Below, piece by piece: positions 7,150 through 14,845 of a DNA stretch of 14,845 nucleotides (the stretch's first letter is position 1; each line of letters opens with the position of its first letter). Source of the DNA: Bacteroidota bacterium (lineage in GTDB: Bacteria; Bacteroidota; Bacteroidia; J057); assembly GCA_963169475.1 (NCBI GenBank), contig CAUJFT010000338.1:1-14845 (forward strand), written 5' to 3'. The position numbers and the translations under genes are program-made. The notes under the pieces were generated by a model. It searched no databases. It saw only the letters and a list, made by a program, of their open reading frames with translations, and was not told where the DNA came from.

Positions 7150-8547
7150 ATGACTATAGTCCCAAAACCGGTTTTATCCGTTTTTATATCGTTCTTCAAG
7201 AATCACGCCCTACTTTTGGGGGTGATTCTTCCTTTTACTATAGCCTCCGGTTTGGTTTTTGCCCCTATTTCTTGGGTCTTTGGCTCTATCGCCATCACTC
7301 ATTTTTGGTTTACCGGTAAAAAAGCAGATGCTTTTCTTTATCTATATGCTACCTTTGTACTTGGCGACCGTAATGAAAATGCCTTTGATGGTTTCAAACA
7401 ACTAAGAGCCTTCCTCATGGTATTGGTGTTTCTCTATACGATACACGAAATTATTAAAAAGAAATATAATTTTAACGCGCTTTATTTCTTGTGGATTCCC
7501 TTCTTTGTTGTAGCAACTATCGGTTTCTTCCGAAGTCCCGTGCCGGTACAATGCTTTATGAAGACAATATCCTATGCGTTTATGATTTTTGTGGCTACCC
7601 ACTCCCTGAAATACTATATCACTCACGACAAGGGTAAGCTCGCTCATGATTTTATTACGACGATGAATATTCTCCTTTTTATGAGCCTATTTATCATGGT
7701 CTTTTTTCCCTCTATTGCTTATTTTCAAGACGAGGAGGACGCGTCTAGATTGAGGCTTTCCGGCGTAATGGGCAATCCCAATGGATTAGGGTATGTGTGT
7801 GTGTTACTTTTTATGTTTTTGCTGTATGCAAAGTATTATCTTCGTTGCATTTCATTGAATTACTTCCTTTTCTCTTTGGGCTTATTGAGCGTTTGCCTTA
7901 TCCTAAGCGGCTCACGGGGAGCATTATTATCTATCTTTGTGTTTGGACTTTTGTTTTTTATTAATCATAGAGATTTTGTTACTAGAAATATACTTAAATA
8001 TATTATATTCCCAATTTCAATCCTATTCCTTATTTATTTTGGAGCCACAGTGATTCAAAACATGCCTATTCTTTCAGACCGCCTACGGATAACCTCCGGA
8101 ATGACGATGGACCATATTACAAGTGGGCGGCTAAATACATGGCTTTTTATATTCAAAACAGAAAGAATTACTCATGTATCAGAGTGGCTTTGGGTGGGGA
8201 AGGGCTTTGCTTATGACACTTACTTTTTTGTTAATTTACGGAAACAATTCCCATTATTACCCAGAAGCTACGGAAGTCCGTTCAATAGTATTATTTCTCT
8301 CGCCATGAATAATGGCGTGATTGGTACAGGGCTACTCGTGGCAACCATTATAGTTTACTTTTCACGGTTTAAAGATAAGGCTTTGCGCTTACCGCTTGGG
8401 CTTCTTGTCTTTATCGTGGCAATGTCCGAGTCCACATTTGCCGCTTCTTTAAATTATTTTACGATATTTTTTTATATGTTTCTTGGGATATACGTTCAAG
8501 GAACTCCTAAACTCCAAAAATTAGATGAAAGCAGTATTTCTTTGTAG
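7150..8547 (+). CDS. O-antigen polymerase/ligase family protein (Wzy/WaaL)
   Basis: A 465-residue inner-membrane protein with about eleven or twelve hydrophobic segments. Wzy_C (PF04932)-like landmarks in order: GVMGNPNGLG (residues 205-214), SGSRGAL (253-259, with Arg256), SGRLNTW (325-331, with Arg327) and WVGKGF (348-353). These suit a periplasmic polymerase that joins repeat units, or a ligase that attaches the chain to a lipid carrier or protein; sequence alone does not separate the two. After the large periplasmic loop, where many family members have a His-Asn pair followed by a Gly-Xaa-Xaa-Gly turn, this protein reads SPFNSIISLAMNNGVIG, so the His appears replaced by Phe. It starts 9 nt after the HTTM gene and its last 23 nt overlap the next gene, indicating one transcript and possibly translational coupling. 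Confidence 0.85.
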   Translation: MTIVPKPVLSVFISFFKNHALLLGVILPFTIASGLVFAPISWVFGSIAITHFWFTGKKADAFLYLYATFVLGDRNENAFDGFKQLRAFLMVLVFLYTIHEIIKKKYNFNALYFLWIPFFVVATIGFFRSPVPVQCFMKTISYAFMIFVATHSLKYYITHDKGKLAHDFITTMNILLFMSLFIMVFFPSIAYFQDEEDASRLRLSGVMGNPNGLGYVCVLLFMFLLYAKYYLRCISLNYFLFSLGLLSVCLILSGSRGALLSIFVFGLLFFINHRDFVTRNILKYIIFPISILFLIYFGATVIQNMPILSDRLRITSGMTMDHITSGRLNTWLFIFKTERITHVSEWLWVGKGFAYDTYFFVNLRKQFPLLPRSYGSPFNSIISLAMNNGVIGTGLLVATIIVYFSRFKDKALRLPLGLLVFIVAMSESTFAASLNYFTIFFYMFLGIYVQGTPKLQKLDESSISL

Positions 8548-9586
8548 GCGGCTTGCCGGATATATGTTTGAGAGTATTCAGTATTTTTCTCAAAAATATA
8601 ACGTAGATTCGGTGATAGTTACTACACCCGCTGACCCCAATGCCCCTTTTGAAATCAAAAAAACAAAATATGTAGAGGTTTTGTCAATCAATGCTAAAAC
8701 AGAAAAAGAATGGGCAGATTTTATTGGAAAAATAAATCCCGATTTGATTTATATGGCGGGTTGGGCAGTCCCGACTTACAAAAAAATCGTGAAATCTTAC
8801 GTGAACAAAATTCCGGTTATCATGGGTATGGACGCGCAGTGGGAGGGGAGTTTTCGGCAGCGATTAGGCACATGGGCTTCCTCCTATTATGTAAGACCTT
8901 ATTGTAACCATGTTTGGGTGGCAGGAGACCGTCAATTTGAGTTTGCCAAAAGATTAGGATTTCGTAACGATTCTGTTTTAACCGGATTCTATACCGCCGA
9001 TACCCCCATGTTTCAAGCTAAATATTCCGGAGAAGAAATCCCGCATTTTGGTCTGGATAATCCTAAAAAAATCGTATTTGTAGGCAGATATGTTGAGGTG
9101 AAAGAGCCGCGCTTGCTGATAGAGGCTTTTAATGCCATCAATCCCGAAATAAGTAAAGATTGGGAACTCATTATGATTGGTGCGGGCGAATTAAAGGACG
9201 ACCTTAAAAAAATATCGGGCAGTCGCGTAAAGATTATGGATTTTATGCAGCCCGAAAAACTTAATGACTTGCTTGCGCAGTGTCATGCCTTTTGTCTGCC
9301 AAGCTCCTATGAGCCTTGGGGGGTAGTTGTCCATGAGGCGGCTTGTATGGGACTGCCGCTTATCTTATCTGATGCCTGCGGAGCTGCCACCGAATTTCTA
9401 ATTCATGGATATAATGGTTTCAGCTTTAAAAGCCGTGATAAAGCGGCTTTGACCAAAGCGATGACCGATTTATTTACCATAGAGGATAGTACTATGAAAT
9501 CTATGCGAAAAAATAGCTTTCTTCTTTCTAATCGTATTACCCATGATACATGGGCAGGTACTTTATTCGGTGTTTTGAAGAAATAA
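8525..9586 (+). CDS. Glycosyltransferase family 4 protein
   Basis: A 353-residue cytosolic or membrane-associated GT-B glycosyltransferase. The C-terminal half carries the GT4 donor-binding pattern: KKIVFVGRYVEVKEP (residues 181-195, Arg188 and Lys193), then LPSSYEPWGVVVHEA with the E-x7-E motif (Glu263, Glu271), and GLPLILSDACGAATEFL after it. The N-terminal half has a Rossmann-like start (MKAVFLCRRLAGYM) and an acceptor-side domain with no family-specific signature I can name. It would transfer a sugar from a nucleotide donor with retention; donor and acceptor are not predictable. The start lies 23 nt inside the end of the polymerase/ligase gene, and its stop overlaps the next start (TAATG). 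It is the first of two GT4 genes that probably build the repeat unit. Confidence 0.88.
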   Translation: MKAVFLCRRLAGYMFESIQYFSQKYNVDSVIVTTPADPNAPFEIKKTKYVEVLSINAKTEKEWADFIGKINPDLIYMAGWAVPTYKKIVKSYVNKIPVIMGMDAQWEGSFRQRLGTWASSYYVRPYCNHVWVAGDRQFEFAKRLGFRNDSVLTGFYTADTPMFQAKYSGEEIPHFGLDNPKKIVFVGRYVEVKEPRLLIEAFNAINPEISKDWELIMIGAGELKDDLKKISGSRVKIMDFMQPEKLNDLLAQCHAFCLPSSYEPWGVVVHEAACMGLPLILSDACGAATEFLIHGYNGFSFKSRDKAALTKAMTDLFTIEDSTMKSMRKNSFLLSNRITHDTWAGTLFGVLKK

Positions 9587-10722
9587 TGAAAAAAAGCATT
9601 CTTATATTTTCTGATTGGTATCTCCCTGCTTTTAAGGCAGGAGGACCCGTGAAGTCCGTTAGCAATTTTGTACAAGCACTCGGAAATCAATATTCTGTCC
9701 GAATCATCACAGGCGATAGAGATTTTTCCGAATCTTTACCCTATCCTAACCTTGCTTTTAATCAATGGACAAAAGCTCCTGACGGAGCTAATACATGGTA
9801 TTTTTCCCAAAATAATCAACGATATGCTTCTCTTAAATCGTTGCTCATAGAGACAGAAGCGGATTTTATGTACTTTAATAGCATGTTTTCCTTGTTCTTT
9901 ACGATTTTTCCACTTTATATTTTATTAAAATATAAACCTACGGTTAAAATTGTATTAGCCCCAAGGGGAATGTTACACCAAGGCGCGCTCCGATTAAAAT
10001 CTCCAAAGAAAAAAGTATTTTTAACAATATTTAAATGGTTGGGGTGGCATAAAAAAATTCTTTGGCAAGCCACTGATGAGCAAGAAAGAAACGACATTAT
10101 TCAGCATTTTGGACCGGTAGCCATAAAGGTAGTCGCTAATTTGCCTGCTGCTCCGGCTTTACAGGTATTTATTCCGCAAAAAATAAAAGGAGAAGTCCTT
10201 TTTGCGTTTTTTTCGAGAGTTTCGGAGAAAAAAAATCTTCATTTTTTCATAGAACGCTTGAAGAATATTAGCGGGAAAGTAACCTTGGAAGTATGGGGGA
10301 ATCAGGAAGATAAGGACTATTTTCAACGATGTAGCGACTTGTCTCTGTCTTTGCCTCCGGACAAAAAGGTGATTTTTAAAGGGGCATATTCCGGAGAAGA
10401 GTTACCGGAAATTATAAAACCCTGCCACTTTTCTGTATTACCTACGTTGGGTGAAAATTTTGGACATTCTATATTTGAAGGGCTTTCCTTTGGAAAACCA
10501 GTAATTATTAGTGATAAAACGCCATGGAGAGGGCTTGAAAAAGAGGGTTGTGGCTGGGATATACCTTTAGAAAACCTGCTAAAATGGGAAGAGGTAATAC
10601 AAAAATGTATAGATATCGATACTCAAATCTACCAAAAAATGGCAGAGAACTCCCTCCTTTTCGCCCAAAAATATTATGATAATTCCAAAACAATACAGCA
10701 CTATAAAGAGCTTTTCGATTAA
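9586..10722 (+). CDS. Glycosyltransferase family 4 protein, second copy type
   Basis: A 378-residue GT-B glycosyltransferase when started at the ATG at 9586, which overlaps the previous stop as TAATG. The frame is also open from an ATG at 9550, but that adds 12 residues lying wholly inside the previous gene and before the natural Rossmann start MKKSILIFSDWYLPAFKAGG, so 9586 is preferred. Visible landmarks are the GG-P-VKSV glycine region (residues 19-25), LAPRGMLHQGAL (124-135), FFSRVSEKKNLHF (208-220, Arg211 and Lys216) and LPTLGENFGHSIFEGLSFGKP (285-305) with the E-x7-E pair Glu290 and Glu298. It is clearly distinct from the preceding GT4 protein. A role adding one sugar to the same repeat unit is inferred from the operon; specificity is unknown. 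GalE follows after 12 nt. Confidence 0.88.
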   Translation: MKKSILIFSDWYLPAFKAGGPVKSVSNFVQALGNQYSVRIITGDRDFSESLPYPNLAFNQWTKAPDGANTWYFSQNNQRYASLKSLLIETEADFMYFNSMFSLFFTIFPLYILLKYKPTVKIVLAPRGMLHQGALRLKSPKKKVFLTIFKWLGWHKKILWQATDEQERNDIIQHFGPVAIKVVANLPAAPALQVFIPQKIKGEVLFAFFSRVSEKKNLHFFIERLKNISGKVTLEVWGNQEDKDYFQRCSDLSLSLPPDKKVIFKGAYSGEELPEIIKPCHFSVLPTLGENFGHSIFEGLSFGKPVIISDKTPWRGLEKEGCGWDIPLENLLKWEEVIQKCIDIDTQIYQKMAENSLLFAQKYYDNSKTIQHYKELFD

Positions 10723-10734
10723 TTGTAAATTTAC

Positions 10735-11760
10735 ATGAAAATTTTGGTTACAGGCGGAACCGGATACATTGGGTCTCATACCGTGATTGAACTGATGGCT
10801 GCCGGGTACGAAGTGATTTCTATTGATAATTATGCGAATTCTTCTCCAGATAGAATCCGTAGAATTAGAGAAATTACCGGTCAGACACTACTCAATTATC
10901 CCATAGATTTATGCGATATGGAAGCTACTTCAGAAGTATTTCAGAAGCATACAGATATTGAAGGAATTATTCATTTTGCGGCTTTTATGTCAGTAGAAGA
11001 GTCTGTGAAGCACCCGCTAAAATATTATCATAACAATCTTGAATCTCTCCACACTATTTTGTCATTAAGCAAAAGGTTTGGGATTAAGCATTTGGTTTAC
11101 TCTTCTTCGTGTAGTGTTTATGGTAATGTAACAAGGCTTCCCGTAACGGAGTTTACACCCCTACAAGCAGCCGTTTCTCCCTACGCCAATACAAAACTCA
11201 TAGGAGAGCAGATAATTGAGGCGGTAGCTGCTACAGAAATATCCACAAACTTTGTGCTTCTCCGGTACTTCAATCCCGTAGGTGCGCATATCTCCGGAAA
11301 AAATGGAGAATATCCCGGCAATAAACCCTTTAATTTATTGCCAATTATGGTTGAGGTAGCAGATGGAACCCGCCAAGAATTTACGGTTTATGGTACAGAT
11401 TACGAAACACGGGACGGCACCTGTGTCAGAGATTATATTCATGTGTCGGATATCGCTTCGGCTCATATTCTTGCACTTCAATATTTATTTGAAGGAAAAA
11501 ATACGGAGCGTATCGAGGTCTTTAACCTCGGAAGTGGAAATGGGGTTACAATTCGCGAAATGATAGAAGCCTTTGAAACGGTGAATCAACTGAAACTTAG
11601 GTATCAATTTGGCGCAAAAAGAACGGGAGACGTGGCAGCAATCTATGCGGATTGCACTAAAGCCAACAAAGTATTGGGGTGGATACCCAGATTTACACTA
11701 AACGACATGGTGAAATCGGCTTGGTTATGGCAACAAACCCTGAATAATTTGTCTTCATAA
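10735..11760 (+). CDS. galE: UDP-glucose 4-epimerase
   Basis: A 341-residue extended short-chain dehydrogenase, the usual GalE length. It has the NAD-binding GGTGYIGSH (residues 7-15), the DNYANS motif (31-36), FAAFMSVEESVKHP (81-94), the SSSCSVYG strand with Ser125, and the catalytic Tyr150 and Lys154 in SPYANTKLIGEQ. RYFNPVGAH and RDYIHVSDIA follow as expected. It interconverts UDP-glucose and UDP-galactose, and sometimes the N-acetylated forms; the sequence does not settle which. As the last gene of the polysaccharide block it probably supplies a galactose-type donor to one of the two GT4 enzymes. The ATG directly follows the palindrome GTAAATTTAC (10725-10734) and has no Shine-Dalgarno sequence. 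No clear terminator follows; the next genes are on the opposite strand. Confidence 0.95.
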   Translation: MKILVTGGTGYIGSHTVIELMAAGYEVISIDNYANSSPDRIRRIREITGQTLLNYPIDLCDMEATSEVFQKHTDIEGIIHFAAFMSVEESVKHPLKYYHNNLESLHTILSLSKRFGIKHLVYSSSCSVYGNVTRLPVTEFTPLQAAVSPYANTKLIGEQIIEAVAATEISTNFVLLRYFNPVGAHISGKNGEYPGNKPFNLLPIMVEVADGTRQEFTVYGTDYETRDGTCVRDYIHVSDIASAHILALQYLFEGKNTERIEVFNLGSGNGVTIREMIEAFETVNQLKLRYQFGAKRTGDVAAIYADCTKANKVLGWIPRFTLNDMVKSAWLWQQTLNNLSS

Positions 11761-11852
11761 AATACGATTTTTGGTGCAAGTAGAGACACTACAATTGCAA
11801 TGCCCTTACCTATGTGCCAAATTCGTACTGAACATTTTGTGTTTCATATTAC

Positions 11853-12218
11853 TTATACAGCCCTTAGTATTTTTTCCATCTTTCTGCCTTTTGCTAATTC
11901 ATCTACCAATTTGTCTAAATATCTTGCTTGTCGAGTTAAGGGATATTCAATTTCTTCAATTCGATACCCACAAATTACTCCGGTTATCAAGTATGCATTA
12001 GCATTCAAATTTGCTTTATTAAAAAAGGTTTCAAAGGTAACTTTCTCTTCGATGAGGGTTTGTAATTGTACGGGGTCGAATCCGGTTAGCCATTCAATTA
12101 TCTGATATAGTTCTTCTATTGTTCTTCCCTTGCTCTCGATTTTAGCTACATAGTGTGGGAATACAGAGGCAAAGGTCATTTTAGCAATTCGTTCATTCTG
12201 TTCGGGAGTAACTTTCAT
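11853..12218 (-). CDS. DUF2200 family protein
   Basis: A protein of 121 residues when begun at the ATG at 12216-12218. The frame is also open from a TTG at 12230, which adds MEQN and would start next to the upstream stop; the ATG, 13 nt after that stop, is preferred. It matches the DUF2200 family closely: ERIAKMTFASVFPHYVAKIE, GRTIEELYQIIEWLTGFDP, ETFFNKA, ITGVICGYRIEEIEYPL and the end RYLDKLVDELAKGRKMEKIL. Family members are small cytosolic proteins of unknown function. It lies directly after the DUF1801 gene on the same strand, so the two are probably co-transcribed. It converges on galE across about 90 nt with no strong terminator hairpin. Confidence 0.88.
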   Translation of the reverse strand: MKVTPEQNERIAKMTFASVFPHYVAKIESKGRTIEELYQIIEWLTGFDPVQLQTLIEEKVTFETFFNKANLNANAYLITGVICGYRIEEIEYPLTRQARYLDKLVDELAKGRKMEKILRAV

Positions 12219-12231
12219 ATTTTGTTCCAAT

Positions 12232-12570
12232 TTATTTTTTGAGCGTTGATTTTAGCCTTATGATTTCTTGGATTAATTCTATTGGCAAGGGTTTATCAAG
12301 CATAAAATGAAGGGTATCTTTCGTTTTAGCGGCTCTATATTTTGAAAGTTTATCTTCTATCTCTACTAAACCATAAACCGGATAAAACCCGATGTGTTTT
12401 GTATAAGCCGCAAAATAAAGATGATGATTTCCGACTTTAAATGCAGGTATATTGTAACGAATAGATTCTTCTGTATCGGGTAATACTTCAAAAAATATTT
12501 GCCTTATCGCATTTAACTTTTCTTGAACATCGGGTTCAAATTGCGATATGTATTTTTCAATCTCTGTCAT
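12232..12570 (-). CDS. DUF1801 family protein (YdhG/YdeI-like)
   Basis: A 112-residue cytosolic protein of the DUF1801 (PF08818) family. Typical features are the N-terminal helix IEKYISQFEPDVQEKLNAIR, a central EESIRYNIPAFKVGNHHLYF, then HIGFYPVYG, and a C-terminal DTLHFMLDKPLPIELIQEII segment. Its length is normal. The family has an SCP2-like or steroidogenic-type alpha/beta fold and is sometimes labelled an iron chaperone after Bacillus YdhG (Fra); that role should not be assumed here. It starts at the ATG at 12568-12570 and is followed by the DUF2200 gene 13 nt later. The 158-nt upstream region shows no clear TAnnTTTG promoter. Confidence 0.88.
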   Translation of the reverse strand: MTEIEKYISQFEPDVQEKLNAIRQIFFEVLPDTEESIRYNIPAFKVGNHHLYFAAYTKHIGFYPVYGLVEIEDKLSKYRAAKTKDTLHFMLDKPLPIELIQEIIRLKSTLKK

Positions 12571-12728
12571 TGCTTGTCTTTTAATGTAGTCCTCTAATTA
12601 TTTGCGGATTATTGGGGGAGAGGATATTATTCACACAAAGTTCTAAATAAGATTATTTTTTGGAATTAAAACCACGTATAATTTATTGGGTGTATAAAGT
12701 TCCAAATTTGTTTTGGTATCAGCTAGGA

Positions 12729-14198
12729 TTACTCCATAGGCTTATCTTTTTTCTTTATTAATTTTGGCGGTGGGGTAGGAGAGGTATTCTCTTTGTGTAC
12801 CCTATTGGGTTTTTCTGGTAGGGGCTTCCTACGATTTTTAGGATTATCTATACTTTTGGGGGCAAACTGCTTTTCAGGGTGGTTATGCTCATAAGGAGGA
12901 GCCGGGTGATGGTTTCGATTTTTGGAGTTTCCTTTTCCTGTATTCTCACGAAACTCTCTATTGGGAGAAGCGATATTTCGGGAATTACTATTTGTTCCTT
13001 GTCTTTTAGGAGGTCGCCTCTTGTCTTGGTAAGGCAGATATTCTGGCGCGCTTCCTAATCCCTCGGGGAGAGGGGTTTTGGGGATAGTTTTCCCGATTAG
13101 TTTTTCAATGGAAGCAAACTTACGTTGGTCTCTTTCATTGACAAACGTAATGGCTACCCCTGTTCGACCAGAGCGGGCGGTTCTTCCGATACGGTGGATA
13201 TAGTCTTCGGCATCGTGAGGAACATCTACATTTACTACGTGACTAAGGTTATCTATATCTATTCCTCTTGACAAAATATCCGTAGCTACTAAGATGGGAA
13301 ACTCCTTGTTTTTGAATTTCCTCATCAAATCTATCCGCTGATCTTGGTCAATATCAGAATGAAAAACATGAGCATTGATATTGTTCTTTAGCATCAGTGC
13401 GTGAAATTCGTCTGCCTTTAGCTTACTTGAAGTGAAGACAATCAGGCTTTCTATTTCATCATGCTTTATGATGTGCAATAGAAGTTTTAGTTTTTGGTCT
13501 TCGTGAAGAATATAGACGGCTTGTTTTGCGCCTTCGGCAGGTTGTGATAGCTTAAAGCTGACACGCTCAAACTCCGGCTTTAAGATTTGTCGTGCAAAAT
13601 CTATTATTTTTTGAGGCATTGTGGCCGAAAACATTAGGGTTTGACGTTCGCCTAATATTTCATTTTTTATCTTTATAATATCACTAAAAAAACCCATGTC
13701 CAGCATTTTATCTGCCTCATCTAAAACGAGAATCTCTACCGAACTTACATCAGAGTAGCTAAGGTTAAGATGTTGGAGCAAACGTCCCGGCGTAGCGACA
13801 AGGATATCTACTCCGCGTTGGATAGCATTCATTTGCCGGTCAAACTCCTGTTTGTCACTGCCTCCAAATATTGCCACAGAAGAAACCCCCGTATGATAAG
13901 ACAGTCCGTCAATCGCTTGGTCTATTTGGAGAGCGAGTTCTCTTGTTGGACTGATAATCAGTGCTTTTATTCCGTGCTTCTCCTTACTTTTCAGCAAATG
14001 ATTCACTACGGGAATAACAAAAGCGGCTGTTTTGCCTGTTCCTGTTTGAGCGGTTGCTAACAAATCCTTGCCGGCAAGGATAACCGGAATGGCTGCCGCT
14101 TGAATGGGAGTGGGATTGTTATAACCTATTCCGATAATACTCTCTATGAGACTTTCCTCCAATCCAAAATCGGAGAAATTTATTTCGCTATTTTGCAT
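12729..14198 (-). CDS. DEAD-box ATP-dependent RNA helicase
   Basis: A protein of 489 residues from the ATG at 14196-14198; a GTG at 14237 is in frame but lies inside the upstream gene, and the helicase Q-motif begins naturally after the ATG. Motifs in order: FSDFGL with PTPIQ (Q-motif, residues 8-33), AQTGTGKT (50-57), PTRELALQ (84-91), TPGR (136-139), DEAD (160-163), SAT (191-193), IVFTSS (253-258), ATDILSRGID (305-314) and HRIGRTARSG (335-344). All are intact. A tail of about 110 residues follows, rich in Lys, Arg, Pro and Asn with no predicted fold, resembling the basic disordered tails of RhlE/CsdA-type helicases that bind RNA. It probably remodels rRNA or mRNA structure. It lies 10 nt downstream of the WG-repeat gene. 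Confidence 0.95.
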   Translation of the reverse strand: MQNSEINFSDFGLEESLIESIIGIGYNNPTPIQAAAIPVILAGKDLLATAQTGTGKTAAFVIPVVNHLLKSKEKHGIKALIISPTRELALQIDQAIDGLSYHTGVSSVAIFGGSDKQEFDRQMNAIQRGVDILVATPGRLLQHLNLSYSDVSSVEILVLDEADKMLDMGFFSDIIKIKNEILGERQTLMFSATMPQKIIDFARQILKPEFERVSFKLSQPAEGAKQAVYILHEDQKLKLLLHIIKHDEIESLIVFTSSKLKADEFHALMLKNNINAHVFHSDIDQDQRIDLMRKFKNKEFPILVATDILSRGIDIDNLSHVVNVDVPHDAEDYIHRIGRTARSGRTGVAITFVNERDQRKFASIEKLIGKTIPKTPLPEGLGSAPEYLPYQDKRRPPKRQGTNSNSRNIASPNREFRENTGKGNSKNRNHHPAPPYEHNHPEKQFAPKSIDNPKNRRKPLPEKPNRVHKENTSPTPPPKLIKKKDKPME

Positions 14199-14208
14199 AA
14201 AATTATAG

Positions 14209-14845
14209 TTAAAACCAGGCTCTGCCTGTACTTGCACTTACATAACCCTTTTTACCCTCAGTTGTTTCCACATAAAAAAACACATCTGCTACTTTAGTAG
14301 GGATTCGCCGGATAACCTTAAAGCGTGGTTTTGCAACAAACCTTAACGTTTGCGTATTTATCCAGCCCCATAACCCGTCTTTTGAAACAAAAGCATAATC
14401 AGAAGAAATGGATCTTCTTTCAATAAAATCCCACTCAAAAGGAAGCATCACTTGCTTGCTATAACTGACGATTCCCCATTTTTGGCTTTTCTGACACACA
14501 AAACAACTAACCTTATCCAAACAAGCCTTAGTAATCTTTGATTGCTGCTGACAATCCAGTAGGTTTATAGTAATAGAATCAAAATCGGCAAATAAGGTGT
14601 CGTATTTAATCGTTGCCCAAACCGCATTCTCATTGTAACTGACGATATTTAGCTTGCCCCATATTACCCCTTTTTTATTATTATTAGAGAATATACTCGG
14701 ATATATTCCTTCTTCATACAGATTTTGGAAATATGTTTTTTTTACTTTTGAGGTATCCTTAGTGGGGGTAATCATAAAATAGTTCTTTTGACTATCATAG
14801 GGTTTTCGGATTTGTAGATTCCCTACAAGAGAAGTAACAGAGGCC
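14209..14845 (-). CDS. WG (KWG)-repeat-like protein, partial (start beyond right edge)
   Basis: The minus-strand frame ends at 14209 and stays open to the window edge, so at least 211 C-terminal residues are present and the true start lies outside; an internal ATG at 14775 is not a convincing start because the coding-like frame continues upstream (...VGNLQIRKPYDSQKNYF). The C-terminal half has beta-rich repeats of the WG/KWG type: QKWGIVSYSKQVMLPFEWDF, DGLWGWINTQTLRFVAKPRF and GKKGYVSASTGRAW, each with a (K/L)WG or KKG core followed by a short strand. A Cys-rich patch (LDKVSCFVCQKSQ) precedes them. WG-repeat proteins are common in Bacteroidota and of unknown function; whether this one is exported cannot be judged without its N-terminus. 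It is followed after 10 nt by the helicase, so the two may share a transcript. Confidence 0.7.
   Translation of the reverse strand, partial: ASVTSLVGNLQIRKPYDSQKNYFMITPTKDTSKVKKTYFQNLYEEGIYPSIFSNNNKKGVIWGKLNIVSYNENAVWATIKYDTLFADFDSITINLLDCQQQSKITKACLDKVSCFVCQKSQKWGIVSYSKQVMLPFEWDFIERRSISSDYAFVSKDGLWGWINTQTLRFVAKPRFKVIRRIPTKVADVFFYVETTEGKKGYVSASTGRAWF

Noticed and set aside
9550..9585. Upstream ATG at 9550 as the start of the second GT4 gene
   Set aside because: The extra 12 residues lie inside the previous gene and precede the natural Rossmann start; the TAATG overlap at 9586 is a typical operon junction.
11771..12105. Plus-strand open frames of 76 and 101 codons after galE
   Set aside because: They are mostly antisense to the DUF2200 gene, which matches a known family along its length; the translations have no recognisable features.
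14199..14237. GTG at 14237 as the helicase start
   Set aside because: It would overlap the upstream WG-repeat gene by 29 nt, and the added residues are not part of the helicase fold; the ATG at 14198 sits just before the Q-motif.
1..14845. CRISPR array, tRNA, rRNA, toxin-antitoxin or defence system
   Set aside because: I found no regularly spaced repeats, no tRNA-like cloverleaf and no defence-family protein motifs while reading both strands.

Overview
The window looks like a chromosomal segment of a Bacteroidota (Bacteroidetes) bacterium. The pointers are low GC, weak or absent Shine-Dalgarno sequences before most genes, TAnnTTTG-type promoter cores, and family content typical of the phylum (DUF1573 protein with a CGC motif, WG/KWG-repeat protein, HTTM-DCC membrane protein). 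I cannot name the genus.

Layout. (1) 1-283, minus: 5' part of an unrecognised small protein that runs off the left edge. (2) 300-886: a short stem-loop and a decayed, 5'-truncated IS630-family transposase spread over at least three frames on the minus strand. (3) 906-1646, minus: secreted DUF1573 protein; it is divergent from (4) 1791-2687, plus: a bile acid:sodium symporter (BASS) family transporter. (5) 2762-11760, plus: a seven-gene surface polysaccharide (O-antigen-like) block. Its order is wecE-type sugar aminotransferase, acyltransferase-3, HTTM-DCC membrane protein, Wzy/WaaL-type polymerase or ligase, two GT4 glycosyltransferases, and galE. The last four genes are tightly packed (23-nt overlap, TAATG overlap, 12-nt gap) and follow the HTTM gene by 9 nt. 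(6) 11853-12570, minus: a two-gene unit of DUF1801 then DUF2200. (7) 12729-14845, minus: a WG-repeat protein running off the right edge, followed 10 nt later by a DEAD-box RNA helicase.

How the genes fit together. WecE and GalE would supply activated sugars (dTDP-4-amino-4,6-dideoxygalactose and UDP-galactose or an N-acetyl analogue). Two GT4 enzymes would build the repeat unit. The acyltransferase would decorate it, and the Wzy/WaaL-family protein would polymerise or ligate it in the periplasm. No initiating phosphoglycosyltransferase, no Wzx flippase or ABC exporter, and no dTDP-glucose genes (rmlA/rmlB) lie in the window, so the block must rely on genes elsewhere. The least explained member is the HTTM-DCC protein, whose CxxC-like site reads CPMS and which carries a further C-terminal soluble domain.

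I see no clear evidence for a wholly new system. The best leads are this HTTM-DCC protein inside a polysaccharide operon and the polymerase/ligase with an atypical loop where the family usually has His-Asn.
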